From positions 1,950,501-2,014,500 of the forward strand of contig JAYKKT010000059.1 in assembly GCA_036023115.1 (NCBI GenBank): 64,000 bases of DNA. The letters run 5' to 3'. The stretch comes from Brasenia schreberi (taxonomy: Eukaryota; Streptophyta; Magnoliopsida; Nymphaeales; Cabombaceae). The notes beneath the pieces were generated by a model. That model was given only the letters and a program-made list of their open reading frames with translations, made no database searches and had not been told where the DNA came from. The first letter of the stretch is position 1. Every line of letters starts with the position of its first letter. Position numbers and translations under genes: made by a program. Shown in pieces: positions 13,757 through 25,290 of this stretch.

Positions 13757-14389
13757 TGTACGTACTTGTTAAACGGATTAATGAACTAAGACGAACAGAA
13801 CATGCATTGTTCATGATGAGCTTGTGTTCGGCATATATCCCTTAGGGAGCCAAACACAACCCGAACACGAGCAAGCTTGTTACAGGTCAGACCTAGCCGG
13901 ACCACGAGAGTCTCCACTCGTTTACCAGCCCTAAATGGAGGAGCCGGAAAGCTCAGCATCTTCTTTGGGTGAGAAAGAAAAGGTCAAAGATTTCGTGCAC
14001 GCGAGAATGCAGGGTTCCGGCTCAGCAGTGACACATCAGGCGGAAAATAGATGTGTATCAGAAAAAAGCCGATGTCTTCGGGGGGCGTTACCCCTTCGGG
14101 GTCCGTACAAGGTGGGGGAGCCAACAAACACCGTGGGTCCGTTGCAGGTCTCTGATTTGAAGTGTCGGCGAATTGAGTTGGTCCATCAGAGACTGACGTG
14201 GGCGTGCTCGATTTTATACCTTGGCAGGCACGCTGGATCCTTCTCTTCTCACTTTTAATACATTTGTCGTTTCTCTCTCTATATATATATAAAGCCACCG
14301 CCTGTTTAAAGAACAAGGCAACACTTTAATCACCTATTTCTCGTGTAAAAAGCTGTATGGTTTTCAAGTAAAACAATAGAACACTAAAG
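13757..14389. other. Spacer with a GC-richer repeat-like block
   Basis: About 13920-14240 is richer in GC than its surroundings and open in frames on both strands (107 and 110 codons), but no domain is visible. It looks like part of an unidentified repeat rather than a gene. Confidence 0.35.
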
Positions 14390-14495
14390 TCGATAAAAAA
14401 GTATAAAACTATATTGTAAAATTGTTAAAAAAAAGAAGACCAAAATGTATTAAAAATTAATAATAAATAATTGTAAGTTAACTATGACACATATG
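14390..14495 (+). mobile_element. Very old RTE scrap
   Basis: The order of GATAAAAAAGTATAAAACTA, AAGACCA, AAATGTATTAAAA and GTAAGTTAACT follows the scrap at 10.67-10.80 kb and the 3' end of the RTE at 48.2 kb. It is much more decayed than the other copies. Confidence 0.45.
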
Positions 14496-16308
14496 ACCAC
14501 TTTAAAAAAAGAGAATCCACCTAGTCAACCTCATCTAGTACAAGAAAAAAGCTTTGTTGTGTTGTACTGAACAAAAACAAATACATGAGAAAACACAAGA
14601 CAATATATTGGTACAGGACTAAATAATAAAGTGATACAAAATAGAAAAAAGATAAATAAAAGATAAAAATGGGGGGGGCGGCGGGAAAGAGAAGAAAACC
14701 AAGGCTATTTTACGATACCAAGTGTTGATTTATTATTATTTTAGTATGTGGTTGTCCTCTAGAACCGATTGACTGGCCATTAAATGATAGATTGGCTCCA
14801 TCGACCGTTTTGATAACCCTACCATGTGACTCTCTTTCCTTCTTTATCACCGGGTTCCCCTTTTCCCCCTCATGCAGAGCTGCTAGGCAGTACAAGGCCC
14901 ATGTGGAATGTTGTTGCCCCCTCTCCCCACCACTGATTCTGACTAGTCTCTCATACTACAAAATGGGCCAAATACCAATAATCAGTGCTTGCCACTAATG
15001 TGTATGGGAATGTTAGTTTTTTTTCCGGAGAATTTCATGTTGTCCACCACTTGTCACTTGGAAAACTGTTGAAAAAAAGAGATACAAGGCCAAATTTAGA
15101 TTCCTCTTTGTTCTTTTTTTATATTATTTTGCTCGTTGCATGAGAAATCCTGATGAATAGAATCGCATTTGTCTCTTTTGCGCAATAAACAGTCTCTCTT
15201 TCGTTGTGTTTGGAGCAATACTACAGATAAATGTATTGTATTGTGTCGTTTCGTAGTACTGTCTATAGTCACTCGATCCAGATGTATATCGTTCTCACCT
15301 ATTTATCGGTACGGATAATTTTTATCTATACTTTTTTATTATTTTGAGTTATATTTTTAAATAAACTTTTTCTTCACTAAATTAAATGGAGCATTGTTCC
15401 ATTATTGTACAATATGACATACGTATTAGTACCATCTAAAAGGCGAATAGAGGTCACATACACCATTTACAACATTGGCTTGCAGCAAATGTGGAAGTAG
15501 TCCAAAAGAAGCTAGGTCAAAACCAAACAGAGCAATAAGACGCATTTGAAACGAATCAAGACAAGAATCAAATGGTTATTGATATTGGATTGGATGAGAG
15601 AACTGAAAATAGCAGGTACATGGGAATCAAGTAGGAACAAGAACAGACGGGGAGAAATCTAATCAAACAAGTTCGACAAAAGAGAGTGAATATGCAAACC
15701 AAGGTGGAAGAACGATTACTGTTAAAAAGTGAACACAGCCTTCGGTATTTCCACTTTTTCTGTGAACGATACCGGTTTTCAGGCAAATTAGGGTTCTTTT
15801 GGCCCAAACCGCACTGACATATTTGATGGCCGTCTGCATTGGCTGCAAGTCTATGGTCACCTTGAAGACGTTTCAACCAGAACCATGTAAAGTCGGCCAG
15901 GTTGCGGAACGGTGAGGGAATACAAACTGGATTCACTCACGAATGTTTGTGAATCCAGTCCCATAATGTTGGACCTTCTCGATCCATTCTCAATGTGACA
16001 TATGCATGTTCTAGGAATGAAAGCAAAAACTAGGGTTTCATGTCTTGTCAAGAAGAAAGAGTCTGTCAATGTTAGAAGTACATGAATGCACCACGATTCG
16101 AGCTTAATAAGATGCGCTTTATGTGCTATTTTTCTATTGCTGGCAGATAGAAACCAATCGTCCTAAATATACAACAATACCAAAGCCTTTTCATCTAGTA
16201 TCGGCTAATATATATAATATCTCAAAAATGAAAAGTCTAAAGCACAAAATATAAGTAATGTCATAAAATGATGCGCACAAATACAACGCAATGCACATGA
16301 CTACAACA
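14496..16308. other. Intergenic spacer, no gene seen
   Basis: Open frames at 14.7-15.0 and 15.6-16.1 kb have no recognisable motif, start context or partner exon. Confidence 0.4.
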
Positions 16309-16495
16309 GTGACAAGGATGCAGGTACCAATATCTTATTAATCCCAGTACTTATATATGGTCATATCATATCATCACCAATACAATGCAATGCAAACCGG
16401 TACATGAGTGACAAGGATGCAGGTACCAACATCTTATTAATCCAATTGCTTAGATACGGTCATATCATATCAGTACCATACAATACCATGTTTAC
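16309..16495. repeat. Tandem duplication, about 99-bp period
   Basis: GTGACAAGGATGCAGGTACC starts at 16309 and again at 16408. Both are followed by TATCTTATTAATCC (one base differs) and GGTCATATCATATCA. Non-coding. Confidence 0.75.
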
Positions 16496-17884
16496 AAGAT
16501 CGATTGACTCTGTAGCATCCTACACGGGGACTGGTTTGCTGGATTTTGCACCTACAGAACATTGAACAGGACAAGGGATGAGCGATAGAACAATTTCAAC
16601 AGTACTGCAGGTGGACATGATTGGACATGTAGATCTTACTCAGCAGGGCCCGACCATTAACCAAGTCCGACATAAATGTACAGAGATAAATAAAGCTTAT
16701 AGGAAAAGCAATTAAGGCGCATCAAAAGACACCAGAACAGGCATCTACCCTCTTGGCAACAAAAGCATATACTGGTAGAGTAAGATTATTACCCCATAGC
16801 CGCTGTATTTAGAACAGAGGGATAAGGAAGGTGCCCATTATGGTGCGCAGATCCTCCTACTTGAGCTTTTATCATACAAATGACACTATAAAGCCTCAAA
16901 TTTGTGAGCGACCAACTCGTTTAGTCACGCTCTAGCAGGTCAGGTGTATCACCACTGGTCATAGACCCGCAGGTAAAACTTCTTTTCAACCATAAATAGC
17001 AGCTATAAGATAATTTTGAGGCAAGACCAGCAACAACTTAGACATGAATAAGAGAATCGTATCTTTTGAGCTTCAAGCCAGCAGGATCTTGGTTTAAACA
17101 GGATATTGACAGGCAAGGTGAGATACATATAGTACAGTGTATTACCATTATTTGAATTTCCCAGCAGCGTGCTACAGATAAGAACTTAGTCAAGAACCAA
17201 GAGAATCACATCATTGTCAACTAATAACCTCTGGTTTGAAAGGCTAGAATTTGATACCAGAATGGAACAAGACTAACCAAAGTAAAGCAGCAGGCTAGAA
17301 TTTGATACCATGAGTGTGCGCTTGAGATGAAACATCACAACTGTAAGATCATAGAATGTGTGTACAAGCATACTTGGTCCCTTACTAACCATAAGAAGAC
17401 AGCCTACGCTAACTCCAACTGATTGCTAAAATGGGCAAAGCTTCTAAAAGAAGCCAATATAGAGCAGTGCATGCTCAAACCATAATGTAAATCTCCCAAA
17501 AGGCTCTTGATACATTTCCTCATAATTTAATATATCTTATCACTTCACTTCTTTTGGAAGTCTTTCTTCCTGACAGCTTTCCCTCGAAACTCACTGCCAA
17601 GGTATATTATGTGGGACCCCTTTTATCACGTTCATTCAATTAGGCAAAGCATGCAAGCCTATTACAAATAGACCTAATGTTTCCTGGAGGACCCGAGTTT
17701 CGTGCCCATTGAACTATGGGTGAACTCGAGTTTGGCCAACACTGGTCTTGCTTGCCTGATATTTGATCTTTTTCTTTCTTTTTTCCTGTTGAAGCCAAAC
17801 ATACACACACTCTCACGCCCCCACTCACACCCCCTCTTTTCCCATTGAAATCGAACTCACCACCAACAACGTGGGAGTCGAAGA
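16496..17884. other. Intergenic spacer, no gene seen
   Basis: No coding motif. CTAGAATTTGATACCA occurs at about 17245 and again at 17293, a small local duplication. Confidence 0.4.
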
Positions 17885-18837
17885 TGTTGAAGAATATGCT
17901 TATTTAGTGTTTTTAGTAATTTTGTAGATTTTAGGTATTATTATAATAGTCCTTATGACTAAGGGCAGTTTGGTCATTTTATGTTGAACAATCGACTATA
18001 TAAGGATTGGACGTCTTGTATTAGGTTTAAGGAAAATCGATTAATAGAAAAGTGAGAGAGAGGGGTGGGGGGCCCATTGGAGGGCCTGCCCTCCCCTCTG
18101 ATCTCATCTTCTTCCCTTCATTTCCTCTTCCATCATCGAAAATATCACAAAAGCCTCCTCGAATTGACCATCACGAACATAACCACCAATCATGATGTTC
18201 CAAGACATAACATCTCCATGAGGTATTTGGTCAAACACTTCGCCTACATACCTCAATTCACCGCATTCTTTGCATAGGCATCGGGGGAGAACGACAAAGT
18301 ATAAGTGTTCGGACGGGCCTCCAAATTACGGAGCATTCGGGAAAGAAGGCAAAGGGCCATATAAGGTTTCCCATATCGGTCGTAGGCGCGAATGAGGGTG
18401 TTCCACAGAAAGAGTCCTGGCTAAAGAACGCGATCGAAGAGGACCCGAGAGAGGGGCGAAGAGGCTGCTTGGAGTCGATATAAGAGGAAAGGATATAGGT
18501 GAGGGACTGGTGGTGATGAATCTGGCCAGTGGTAATAATATGGGCGTGAAGCTTCTTGGCATGGCTAAGAGACATGACAACAATCGATTTTCGGATTGTT
18601 GGCCATGATTTCAACCGAATCTCGTACATGGTTGGTGACGGCGAACACGAGTTGCTCGTTCGACACAGCCAAGTCCGACATTGCTACTATCCCAACGGAA
18701 GCCATCCATCACATCACACCAAGTCGAAGGTTTACTTCTCCCCTACGCTCCCCTCCGATCTCATCTTCTTCCCTTCATTTTATTTTTTTCTTATGTTATT
18801 TATGATCGTATATGACATTTCTCTATGATTCTCAACA
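17885..18837 (+). repeat. 5' LTR of the outer element, enlarged by an insert
   Basis: Aligns with the 232-bp 3' LTR over its first about 200 bases and its last about 60. The difference is an insert of about 0.66 kb bounded by a 33-bp direct repeat (18091-18123 and 18748-18780, one mismatch) and filled with PPR gene sequence on the minus strand. Confidence 0.7.
18124..18630 (-). pseudogene. PPR protein gene fragment captured in an LTR
   Basis: On the minus strand the first part reads SHAKKLHAHIITTGQ, then SSYIDS, then a frameshifted stretch whose other frames give RAYDRYGKPYMAL and NTYTL. Further on comes VFDQIPHGDVMSWNIMIGGY, then VRDGQFEEAF. These are the leader and repeat signatures of plant PLS-type pentatricopeptide proteins, which bind organelle RNA. 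Several frame breaks and an internal deletion make it a pseudogene. It sits wholly inside the 5' LTR of a retrotransposon, so it is a captured or inserted host fragment. Confidence 0.75.
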
Positions 18838-18873
18838 TGATATCAGAACAGTATGATCGATAAGAGTAGTAGA

Positions 18874-19191
18874 TGTTGGAGATCAAGCCTACATCTATAG
18901 TTTCTGCACATTTTTCAGTTTATATATTTAAATTTATGTATGAGTAGTTTAGATCCCAATAGATCAGAATCTAATCTATTGAGAGTTGGGTAGGATTAGT
19001 GATACGAATCAAGGGTGTTTTAGTCATTCAAGTTAGAAGTCTCTATATATAATGCCCTAGGGTTGATTAGTAGAAACAAATTACAAAAAATAAATGTGAG
19101 AGGGACTGCGGCAGCCTTGGGGCCGTCGACCTCCATTATGTGAATGATGTATGTGTTACTTCGTGTTGATGTTTTATAAAAAAATCTAATA
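18874..19191 (+). repeat. 5' LTR of nested copia
   Basis: Begins TGTTGGAGATC and ends AATCTAATA, directly before the initiator-Met primer-binding site. Confidence 0.9.
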
Positions 19192-19394
19192 TGGTATCAG
19201 AGCCTAATGGTGAAGATCGTGGACGTGCGGATGCGATGGATGATTAAATCAAAGGTGATGGATGCATGAAAGGCAGAATTTGTTCACGTATAACGTTTTT
19301 CTATAATCTGTTATAATATTTTCATTCAGTTTTGGAATTGAATTGCAGTCAAGGCTGCCGCAATAATCCTTGTTACAGCTAGGGACAAAAATGA

Positions 19395-20745
19395 GGGAGG
19401 GACGCATATCTTCTATGATCCTTCCTTCGGTGTGAGAGGAGCTCTTGTTTGTGTTTCACGTGCACTAGTGGCAAAAATGAACACCATTCGAATTATCCTA
19501 AGTGTGGCCATTAATAAAGGATGGGATTTATGGCAGTTGGATGTGAAGAATGATTTCCTTCAAGGAGACCTTATGGAAGATATTTATATGGACCAATCAC
19601 CATGATATGATCATGGACAACAGCCAAACAAGGTATGCAAACTAAAGAAATCAATCTATGGTTTAAAGCAATCTCCAAAAGCATGGTTTGAAAAATTCAG
19701 TGAGGGTGTTATGACCTTGGGTTTGAAATGGTGTGTTAGTGATCATACACTATTTATCAACCAAGGTAAGAAAACCATTTTATTACTGGTATACGTAGAT
19801 GACATTATTATTACACGTGATGATACAGAATGCATAGTCATTCTAAAACGACAACTAAGCACATTATTTGACTTAAAGGACTTGGGCAGATTACATTATT
19901 CTTGGGGATTTAAATTATACAGAGCAAAGATTGTTTATGTTTAAGTCAAAGAAAATACATTTTAGACCTACTTAAGGAAACAAAAATGGAGGATTGTCGG
20001 ATATGTTCTACTCCTATTGAAATGTCGAAAGAAAATACTATTGAGTAAGTTGAGTCATATGAAGATTTTGGTAGATATCAGAGATTGATGAGAAAACTTA
20101 TATATGTTACTATCATTAGACCTAACATTAGCTTTGCAGTCGGATATGTAAGTAGATGGATGCATTCCCCATCTAAACATCACATGAGTACAGTGTTCCA
20201 CATCATCAGATACTTGAAATCCGCTATCACTTATGGCTTACTATATGCAACACATTTATCACTTAATATAGATATTTATTCAGATGTTGATTGGGCGGGC
20301 TCCAAAGTTAATCAAAGGTCAACCTCCGGTTATTTGGTATGTTTAGGAGGTAATGTAGTATCGTGGAAGAGTAAGAAGCAACCTATGGTGACTAAGTAAA
20401 GTGTAGAGGCAGAATATCGTGCTATCGCTCTCGGCATGTGTAAAGGTTTATGAATCATATCACTTGCAGAAGAAATTGGGCTGAGAAATTTTATTCTAAT
20501 TAATTTTTACACCGATAGTAAAGTGACCATTCAAATAGCTTCAAATCCAGACTTTCGTGAGAGGACCAAACATATTTAAATATATTGTCACTTTATTAGA
20601 GAGAAAGTTTCCCAAAGAATCTTCAACCTCCTTTATGTTCACTCAGAAGATCAATTGGCAGATATTCTCACCAAACCGGTCATTGTTCATGGATTAAAGA
20701 AAGCTCTTGGCAAGTTGGGTGTTTCAAGTCTTCAAGACCCAACTT
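19395..20745 (+). pseudogene. Copia reverse transcriptase and RNase H remnant
   Basis: Recognisable in order: WDLWQLDVKNDFLQGDL, KKSIYGLKQSPKAWFEKF, LLLVYVDDIIIT (catalytic YVDD intact), then after a frameshift RYQRLMRKLIYVTIIRPNIS, and the RNase H part DWAGSKVNQRSTSGYLVCLGG, EAEYRAIA and ADILTKP. Several stops and one frameshift at about 19915 make it non-functional. The 5' half of pol is absent. Confidence 0.9.
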
Positions 20746-20754
20746 GAGGGGGCG

Positions 20755-21041
20755 TGTTAGAGATCAAGCCTACGTCTATAGTTTCTACACATTTTTCAGT
20801 TTATGTATTTGAATTTATGTATGGGTAGTTTAGATCCCAATGGATCAGCTGATACTAATCAAGGGTGTTTTAATCATTCAAGTTAGAAGTGTGTATATAT
20901 AATGCCCTAGGGTTGATTAGTAGAACCACATTACAGAAAATAAATGTGAGAGGGACTGCGACAGCCTTGGGGCCGCCGTCCTCCATTATGTGAATGATGT
21001 CCGTGTTACTTTGTGTTGATGTTTTATGAGAAAATCCAATA
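20755..21041 (+). repeat. 3' LTR of nested copia
   Basis: Begins TGTTAGAGATC, ends AAATCCAATA, and is followed by the GTAGA duplication. Confidence 0.9.
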
Positions 21042-21046
21042 GTAGA

Positions 21047-22004
21047 TAGCAACAGTTGCGTGCTATGGAGATCAGACTACAAGGGAGAAGGTGCAGATGA
21101 GTCAAAAGGACAAAGAAGGAAACAAGAACGTGAGGTTGTTGTAGTACGAAGAGAGATGCAGGATATGAAGAAGCTCGAGAGCCTCTTGTTTGGGCCGCTT
21201 GGTTTTTCTAATGAATTTGGTAATGAGGAAGAAGATGCAAAAAGAAAAGGACGGATGAGAGGAGCATCTATATACTAATGATGGCACCGTATACAAAGAT
21301 GTCAAATGTACATGCAAAAAAGGAAGGACAGTGTGAAAAGAGGGAAGAGTGATCGAAAATATTATTTATTTTAGATATGGCTGCAACATGCAAATGAAAC
21401 CGCTACTATTTGCCAAGGTAGATAGTACATTCGTGAGATGCACCATGTTAACATAAGGGTTCAAACATCTCGAGAGCCTGCAAAGAATGTCTTAGGAACT
21501 GATGACAATGTGTCAACATGTCATGACCACCTTCGATAAGGCAGTTGTTGCACACAAGTTGGTAACCCCTGCTGGTGATTTCATTCTCTTTTGAAAAAGG
21601 TAACTTTATTTTTTTTAAATATCAAATACTTAAAAAAAGGAAATAGAAGATTTGATTTTATGGGAAAGGTGATTTCTAAAAAGATGACTTTCATGATTTT
21701 GTGGGAAAGCAAACCAGGAAAAGGTTGTACTTAAAAAATAAAAGAAAAAAATAAAGATAACTTTCTTGATTTTATGAAAAAGAAACTAAAAAGGTTAGTT
21801 AATTCAAAAAAGGAAAGAGATAAATATGAGGATGATCCCCACAATTTTAGGAAAGAGAGTTGCTAACGGTTGCCCATCATCTGCATAAAGAAAGTGGCTG
21901 CAAAAAAAGGGGATTCTAAAAACTGAATCATCAACCAATAGGTTGTCTAGAAAGTTTGAGTCTTGGCAAAAGGCAGGTAGCCAAACAACGACAGGTTGTT
22001 CTCA
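21047..22004 (+). other. Body of outer LTR element, unidentified
   Basis: After removing the nested copia, this joins the primer-binding site at 18838. A 72-codon frame at 21060-21278, rich in Lys, Glu and Arg, could be a gag remnant but has no diagnostic motif. The remainder is A-rich filler. Confidence 0.35.
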
Positions 22005-22011
22005 AGTCGTT

Positions 22012-22256
22012 TGGCTGGAGGAATTCTTTAAGGATACTGGTGAAATTGTTGATATTTGATTCACATCATATGAAGAAGGGCGATGTAGAGGGTTCGGATA
22101 TGTACAGTTTGCCATTGAATCTGCTGCTACAAAGGCTATGAAGTTAAATGGTCAAGAGTTACTTGGTCGTTCGATGAAACTTCACATTGCTCGTGAAAGG
22201 GGTGACAAGTGTGCATACACTCTTAGTTCCGTTGTAGAGTCTAGTGAAAGCCTTTA
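22012..22256 (+). pseudogene. Nucleolin-like RRM domain fragment
   Basis: Reads LEEFFKDTGEIVDI, stop, FTSYEEGRCRGFGYVQFA, then KAMKLNGQELLGRSMKLHIA and RERGDK. RGFGYVQF fits the RNP1 consensus of RNA-recognition motifs. The alpha-1 text and the LARERG-type ending resemble plant nucleolin-like proteins. The N-terminal RNP2 strand is missing or scrambled upstream. The stop sits where the family has Arg, so CGA to TGA is likely. It lies inside an LTR element and has no intron, so it is a captured or retrocopied host fragment. Confidence 0.7.
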
Positions 22257-22259
22257 ACA

Positions 22260-22828
22260 ACATGACGGCTAAGGTTGAAGAAGTTCCATTGATCGGCCCT
22301 GGAATCAAAGATCAGCCCGAAGTCTTTCACAAATTAAATCATAGAAGAGGTAGGAGGAATTTATTCATATGGAATATGAAAATATCACCAAAAAGCATGA
22401 AAACTAAGACCTTGAGTTGTTAAAGTGAACAACCAAGTAGGCTGGTAAAAAAAAAGTTTCAGCCAGTAAGGTCAGCCAGTAAGGTTGCTGAAAGTTTGCA
22501 GTCGAGAGGGCTACTGAAGAAGAACAACCATGTTGGCTGGTGAAAAGTGAGCAACCAAGAAGGTCAGAAAAAGTGGTCGTCCAATTCCATCTTCTAACAA
22601 TTAAAAAGAAGAATGAGAAAGGGGTTGCTGCATCAATAACAGTCGGCTTACCCAAGTCCATCTTCTAAGAAAAGAAAATAACAGCCTTAGAGAGTCCGTA
22701 GTTGTAATGAAGATGATGTTTCAATGTGGCAACGAAAGATCAACGAACAATCGCATCAATCACAATGCCTTAGAAAAGGCTAAAATCACACAAGTGCAAC
22801 GATGACACATAAATCACAATTAAAAATA
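22260..22828. other. Unidentified interior of the LTR element
   Basis: A short GGTTGGTCAGCC-type local repeat near 22440-22570 and nothing else recognisable. Confidence 0.3.
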
Positions 22829-23697
22829 TTTATAATGGTGATTGATGAGTTAACAAAACATATTTAAGATGAAGTACCTTGTGTATATTATTTGTAGATG
22901 ACATTGTGTTAGTGGATGAGTCTAAGAAAAAATTTAATAGAAAATTGGAACTATGGAGAGAAACATTAGAAAGCAAAGGCCTCCGACTTAGTAGAACAAA
23001 GACAAAATATATGGAATGTATGTTTGATCATTTGGTTTCTTCAGAGGACATAGAAATTAAAATTGAAATACATTGCATCCGCTAAAAGGAAAGTTTTAAA
23101 TACCTAAGGTCAATTTTTCATAGTGATAGAAGAATTTATGGAGATGTTACTCATAGAATTAATGTTGGCTGGTTAAAATGGAGAGGAGCATCAGGTATTC
23201 TTTCTGATAAGAAGATACCATTAAAGTTAATAGAAAATTGGATACACCAGCAATTAGACCTGCCATGTTTTATAGTTCTGAGTGTTGGGCAGTTAATCAT
23301 CAATATGTACAAAAGATGTCTCTGACAAAAATTAAGATGTTGAGATGGATGAGTGGTCATACAAGAAAAGATTGTGTACATAATGAGGTTATTAGAAACA
23401 AATTAGGAGTGGCACCAATTGAGGATAAAATGAGAGAATATCATTTAAGATGGTTTGGACATATAGAAAGAAGATCAAAAGAAAAACCAGTAAGAAGGTA
23501 TGAAAAACTAAATTTGGAAAGTATTAAAAGAGGTAGAGGACGACCACAAAAGTGTTGGCAAGAAACAATAAAGAATGATCTAGCTTATTGTGAGTTAACT
23601 GCTAACATGGTGCATGATAGGGCTATGTGGAAACAAAGAATCCATGTAGCCGATCCCGTCTAATATGAGAAAAGGCTTAGTTGTTGTTGTTGTTGTA
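22829..23697 (+). mobile_element. 5'-truncated RTE retrotransposon
   Basis: Starts within the reverse transcriptase at MVIDELTKHI and runs to the 3' end with text such as [29 protein letters not shown] and [10 protein letters not shown], then GGCTTAGTTGTTGTTGTTG. It parallels the long RTE copy at 46.6-48.3 kb codon by codon but has stops. 5' truncation is the usual result of target-primed reverse transcription. Confidence 0.92.
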
Positions 23698-24103
23698 TTG
23701 ATTAACCACAAAAGGCTTGACTTTATATGTACATTAGATGAGCTTTTATAGAAGAGAGAATAATAGAGAGGAGAGTGAGAAGTTTATGGAAAAGGAGGCT
23801 CATCCAACGGTCGTTGGGGCTGGCCCTTGTTCTCATATACCATGGTCGAATGGCCCTAGCCCTGCTGTCAGGGCCATTTTGGCCCTGGTTTACATAAATA
23901 AATGAAAAAAATAAATTACATAAATAAAGGGAAAATGTAATATTTTAACAGTGGCTGCATGTGCGGTGGAGGAGGACTGCTTGTTGGAAGTAACTCGTTT
24001 TGGAGTATGCTCTTGGGATGATAAAGCAGTTTATGTGTTATTGCTTTTACCTAGTTGGTTTTGCAAGTTTGGAGTTCGAAGTATCTCACTCCTAACTTGG
24101 GAG

Positions 24104-24335
24104 TGTTGAAGAATATACTTATTTAGTGTTTTTAGTGATTATGCAGATTTTAGGTATTATTGTAATAGTCCTTATGACTAAGTGCAGTTTGGTCATTTTA
24201 TGATAATCGACTATATAAGGATTAGACGCCTTGTATTAGGTTTAAGGGAGTCCGATTAATAGAAAAGAAAGTGAGGGGGGGGGGGGGGGTTCTTCTCTTC
24301 ATTTTGTATATTGCATTTCTCTGCGCTTCTCAACA
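24104..24335 (+). repeat. 3' LTR of the outer element
   Basis: Starts TGTTGAAGAATATAC, contains a 14-base G run near 24280, and ends TTCTCAACA. It lacks the PPR insert of the 5' LTR. Confidence 0.75.
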
Positions 24336-24610
24336 TAAGAGTCATGCTAGTGAGTTAACACTGGTGCAAAAGATTCTTTTTTTTGGTTTACAATGGGCGA
24401 CTAAAGCCAGCGATCTTTCATATTAATCTTTTCCTTACAAATGTAACATAATATATACTGCATGCAGACCAACATAATCTTATGCTTTGACCATTGTACT
24501 TCCCATTGTGTCGGGTGCCCTTCCACCACCATCCTGGCATTAAATTTCAATCCCTCCAAAGGTTTTTGAGTTATTCATGATGATACAAGGATACAATTAC
24601 TGGCACAGAA
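24336..24610. other. Spacer between two mobile elements, nothing seen
   Basis: Short AT-rich stretch without motifs. Confidence 0.4.
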
Positions 24611-24939
24611 ACTTGAAACTATGTTATCAATAGCACGCTATAGAGTCTACTATAGCGCGCTATAGCGTATTAGCGGTTCTCGGATCGCTATAGCGCCCAT
24701 TAAATTGTGGGCGACCCGTGTGGGCGCAATTAGTGCCGCTAATAACATAATAGTGGTCCGCTATATCACACTTATTGTAAAATGGAGTTAGGCTTGGGTC
24801 CGGTGGATCAACCCTATCCAAACTACATAAAACCCTACCATTTCTTTGCGCATTTCTGCTAATCCTAATTCTCCATTCTTCGTCCTCCGCTATCCGCAAG
24901 GATTTTCCCCGCCCGACGGCGTTCCCGTCCCGGGCTCTA

Positions 24940-25290
24940 TGTGCGATCGTGGCGACGACCTTATGTTGCTTGTGGGTTGCCCGTTTGAGTCCTGGGCGAA
25001 AGACGGGCATGGAGAAGCAGGGGGACGGCAAGAAGAAGGCTTGTGGATGCAGTTGTTCTTGTGTGTATGCTAACGAAGTGGTGGAGACGAAGGCAGCGGC
25101 CACCGCCCTAGAAGACCCTGTGGCAGAAAGGGAGCAGTCGGGCTCGTCGATGATGGAGCAGTTGGTACCGGAGATCACGATGCACGTGCTCAGCTACTTG
25201 GATTACCCGAGCCTTTGCAGCTTGTCGATGACCAATTCCTCGATGCGAAAGGCTGTCAACGATGATAATGCTTGGAAAGCCCTCTATCAA
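24940..25290 (+). pseudogene. SKIP8: SKIP8-like F-box gene, first exon fragment
   Basis: In one frame: SPGRKTGMEKQ, a Cys-rich CGCSCSC, then MMEQLVPEITMHVLSYLDYP, SLCSLSMTNSSMRKAVNDD and NAWKALYQK, ending at a GT donor. This is the F-box segment of the plant SKIP8 family, adaptors that link substrates to SCF ubiquitin ligases through SKP1. The family's next exon, which encodes the SnoaL-like C-terminal half, was not found before the inner hAT or after it. The exon and about 380 bases of intron are therefore a captured piece inside a transposon. The reading frame is open, so transcription is possible, but the protein would be truncated. Confidence 0.75.

Larger units (their letters stand above)
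18874..21041 (+). mobile_element. Nested Ty1/copia element, internally deleted
   Basis: LTRs at 18874-19191 (318 bp) and 20755-21041 (287 bp) are flanked by a perfect 5-bp duplication GTAGA (18869-18873 and 21042-21046). The primer-binding site TGGTATCAGAGCC begins at 19192, and a polypurine tract (TTGAGGGGGCG) precedes the 3' LTR. Only 1.56 kb lies between the LTRs. Gag, protease and integrase are missing. The LTR length difference is mainly one deletion of about 32 bp in the 3' LTR. It lies just inside the outer LTR element, so it inserted later. Confidence 0.93.
17885..24335 (+). mobile_element. Non-autonomous LTR retrotransposon with nested insertions
   Basis: LTRs at 17885-18837 and 24104-24335 share TGTTGAAGAATAT at the start and TTCTCAACA at the end. 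A primer-binding site like TGATATCAGAAC follows the 5' LTR at 18838, close to the initiator-Met tRNA type TGGTATCAGAGC. Flanking pentamers are GAAGA and TAAGA, one mismatch, consistent with a decayed target duplication. The body carries no recognisable polymerase of its own. It holds a nested copia element (18874-21041), a nucleolin-like RRM fragment and a truncated RTE. The element must have moved, if at all, on enzymes supplied by other copies. Confidence 0.75.

Noticed and set aside
13935..14316. Protein-coding gene in the GC-richer block
   Set aside because: Both strands are open for about 110 codons, with no domain, no splice partners and an unrelated repeat-like neighbourhood.
16309..16495. 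CRISPR-like or satellite array
   Set aside because: Only two copies of a 99-bp unit in plant nuclear DNA. It is a simple tandem duplication.
24660..25178. 172-codon minus-strand frame opposite the F-box exon
   Set aside because: It runs through the TIR repeats and the antisense of the SKIP8-like exon, with no recognisable domain. The plus-strand F-box frame explains the open sequence.
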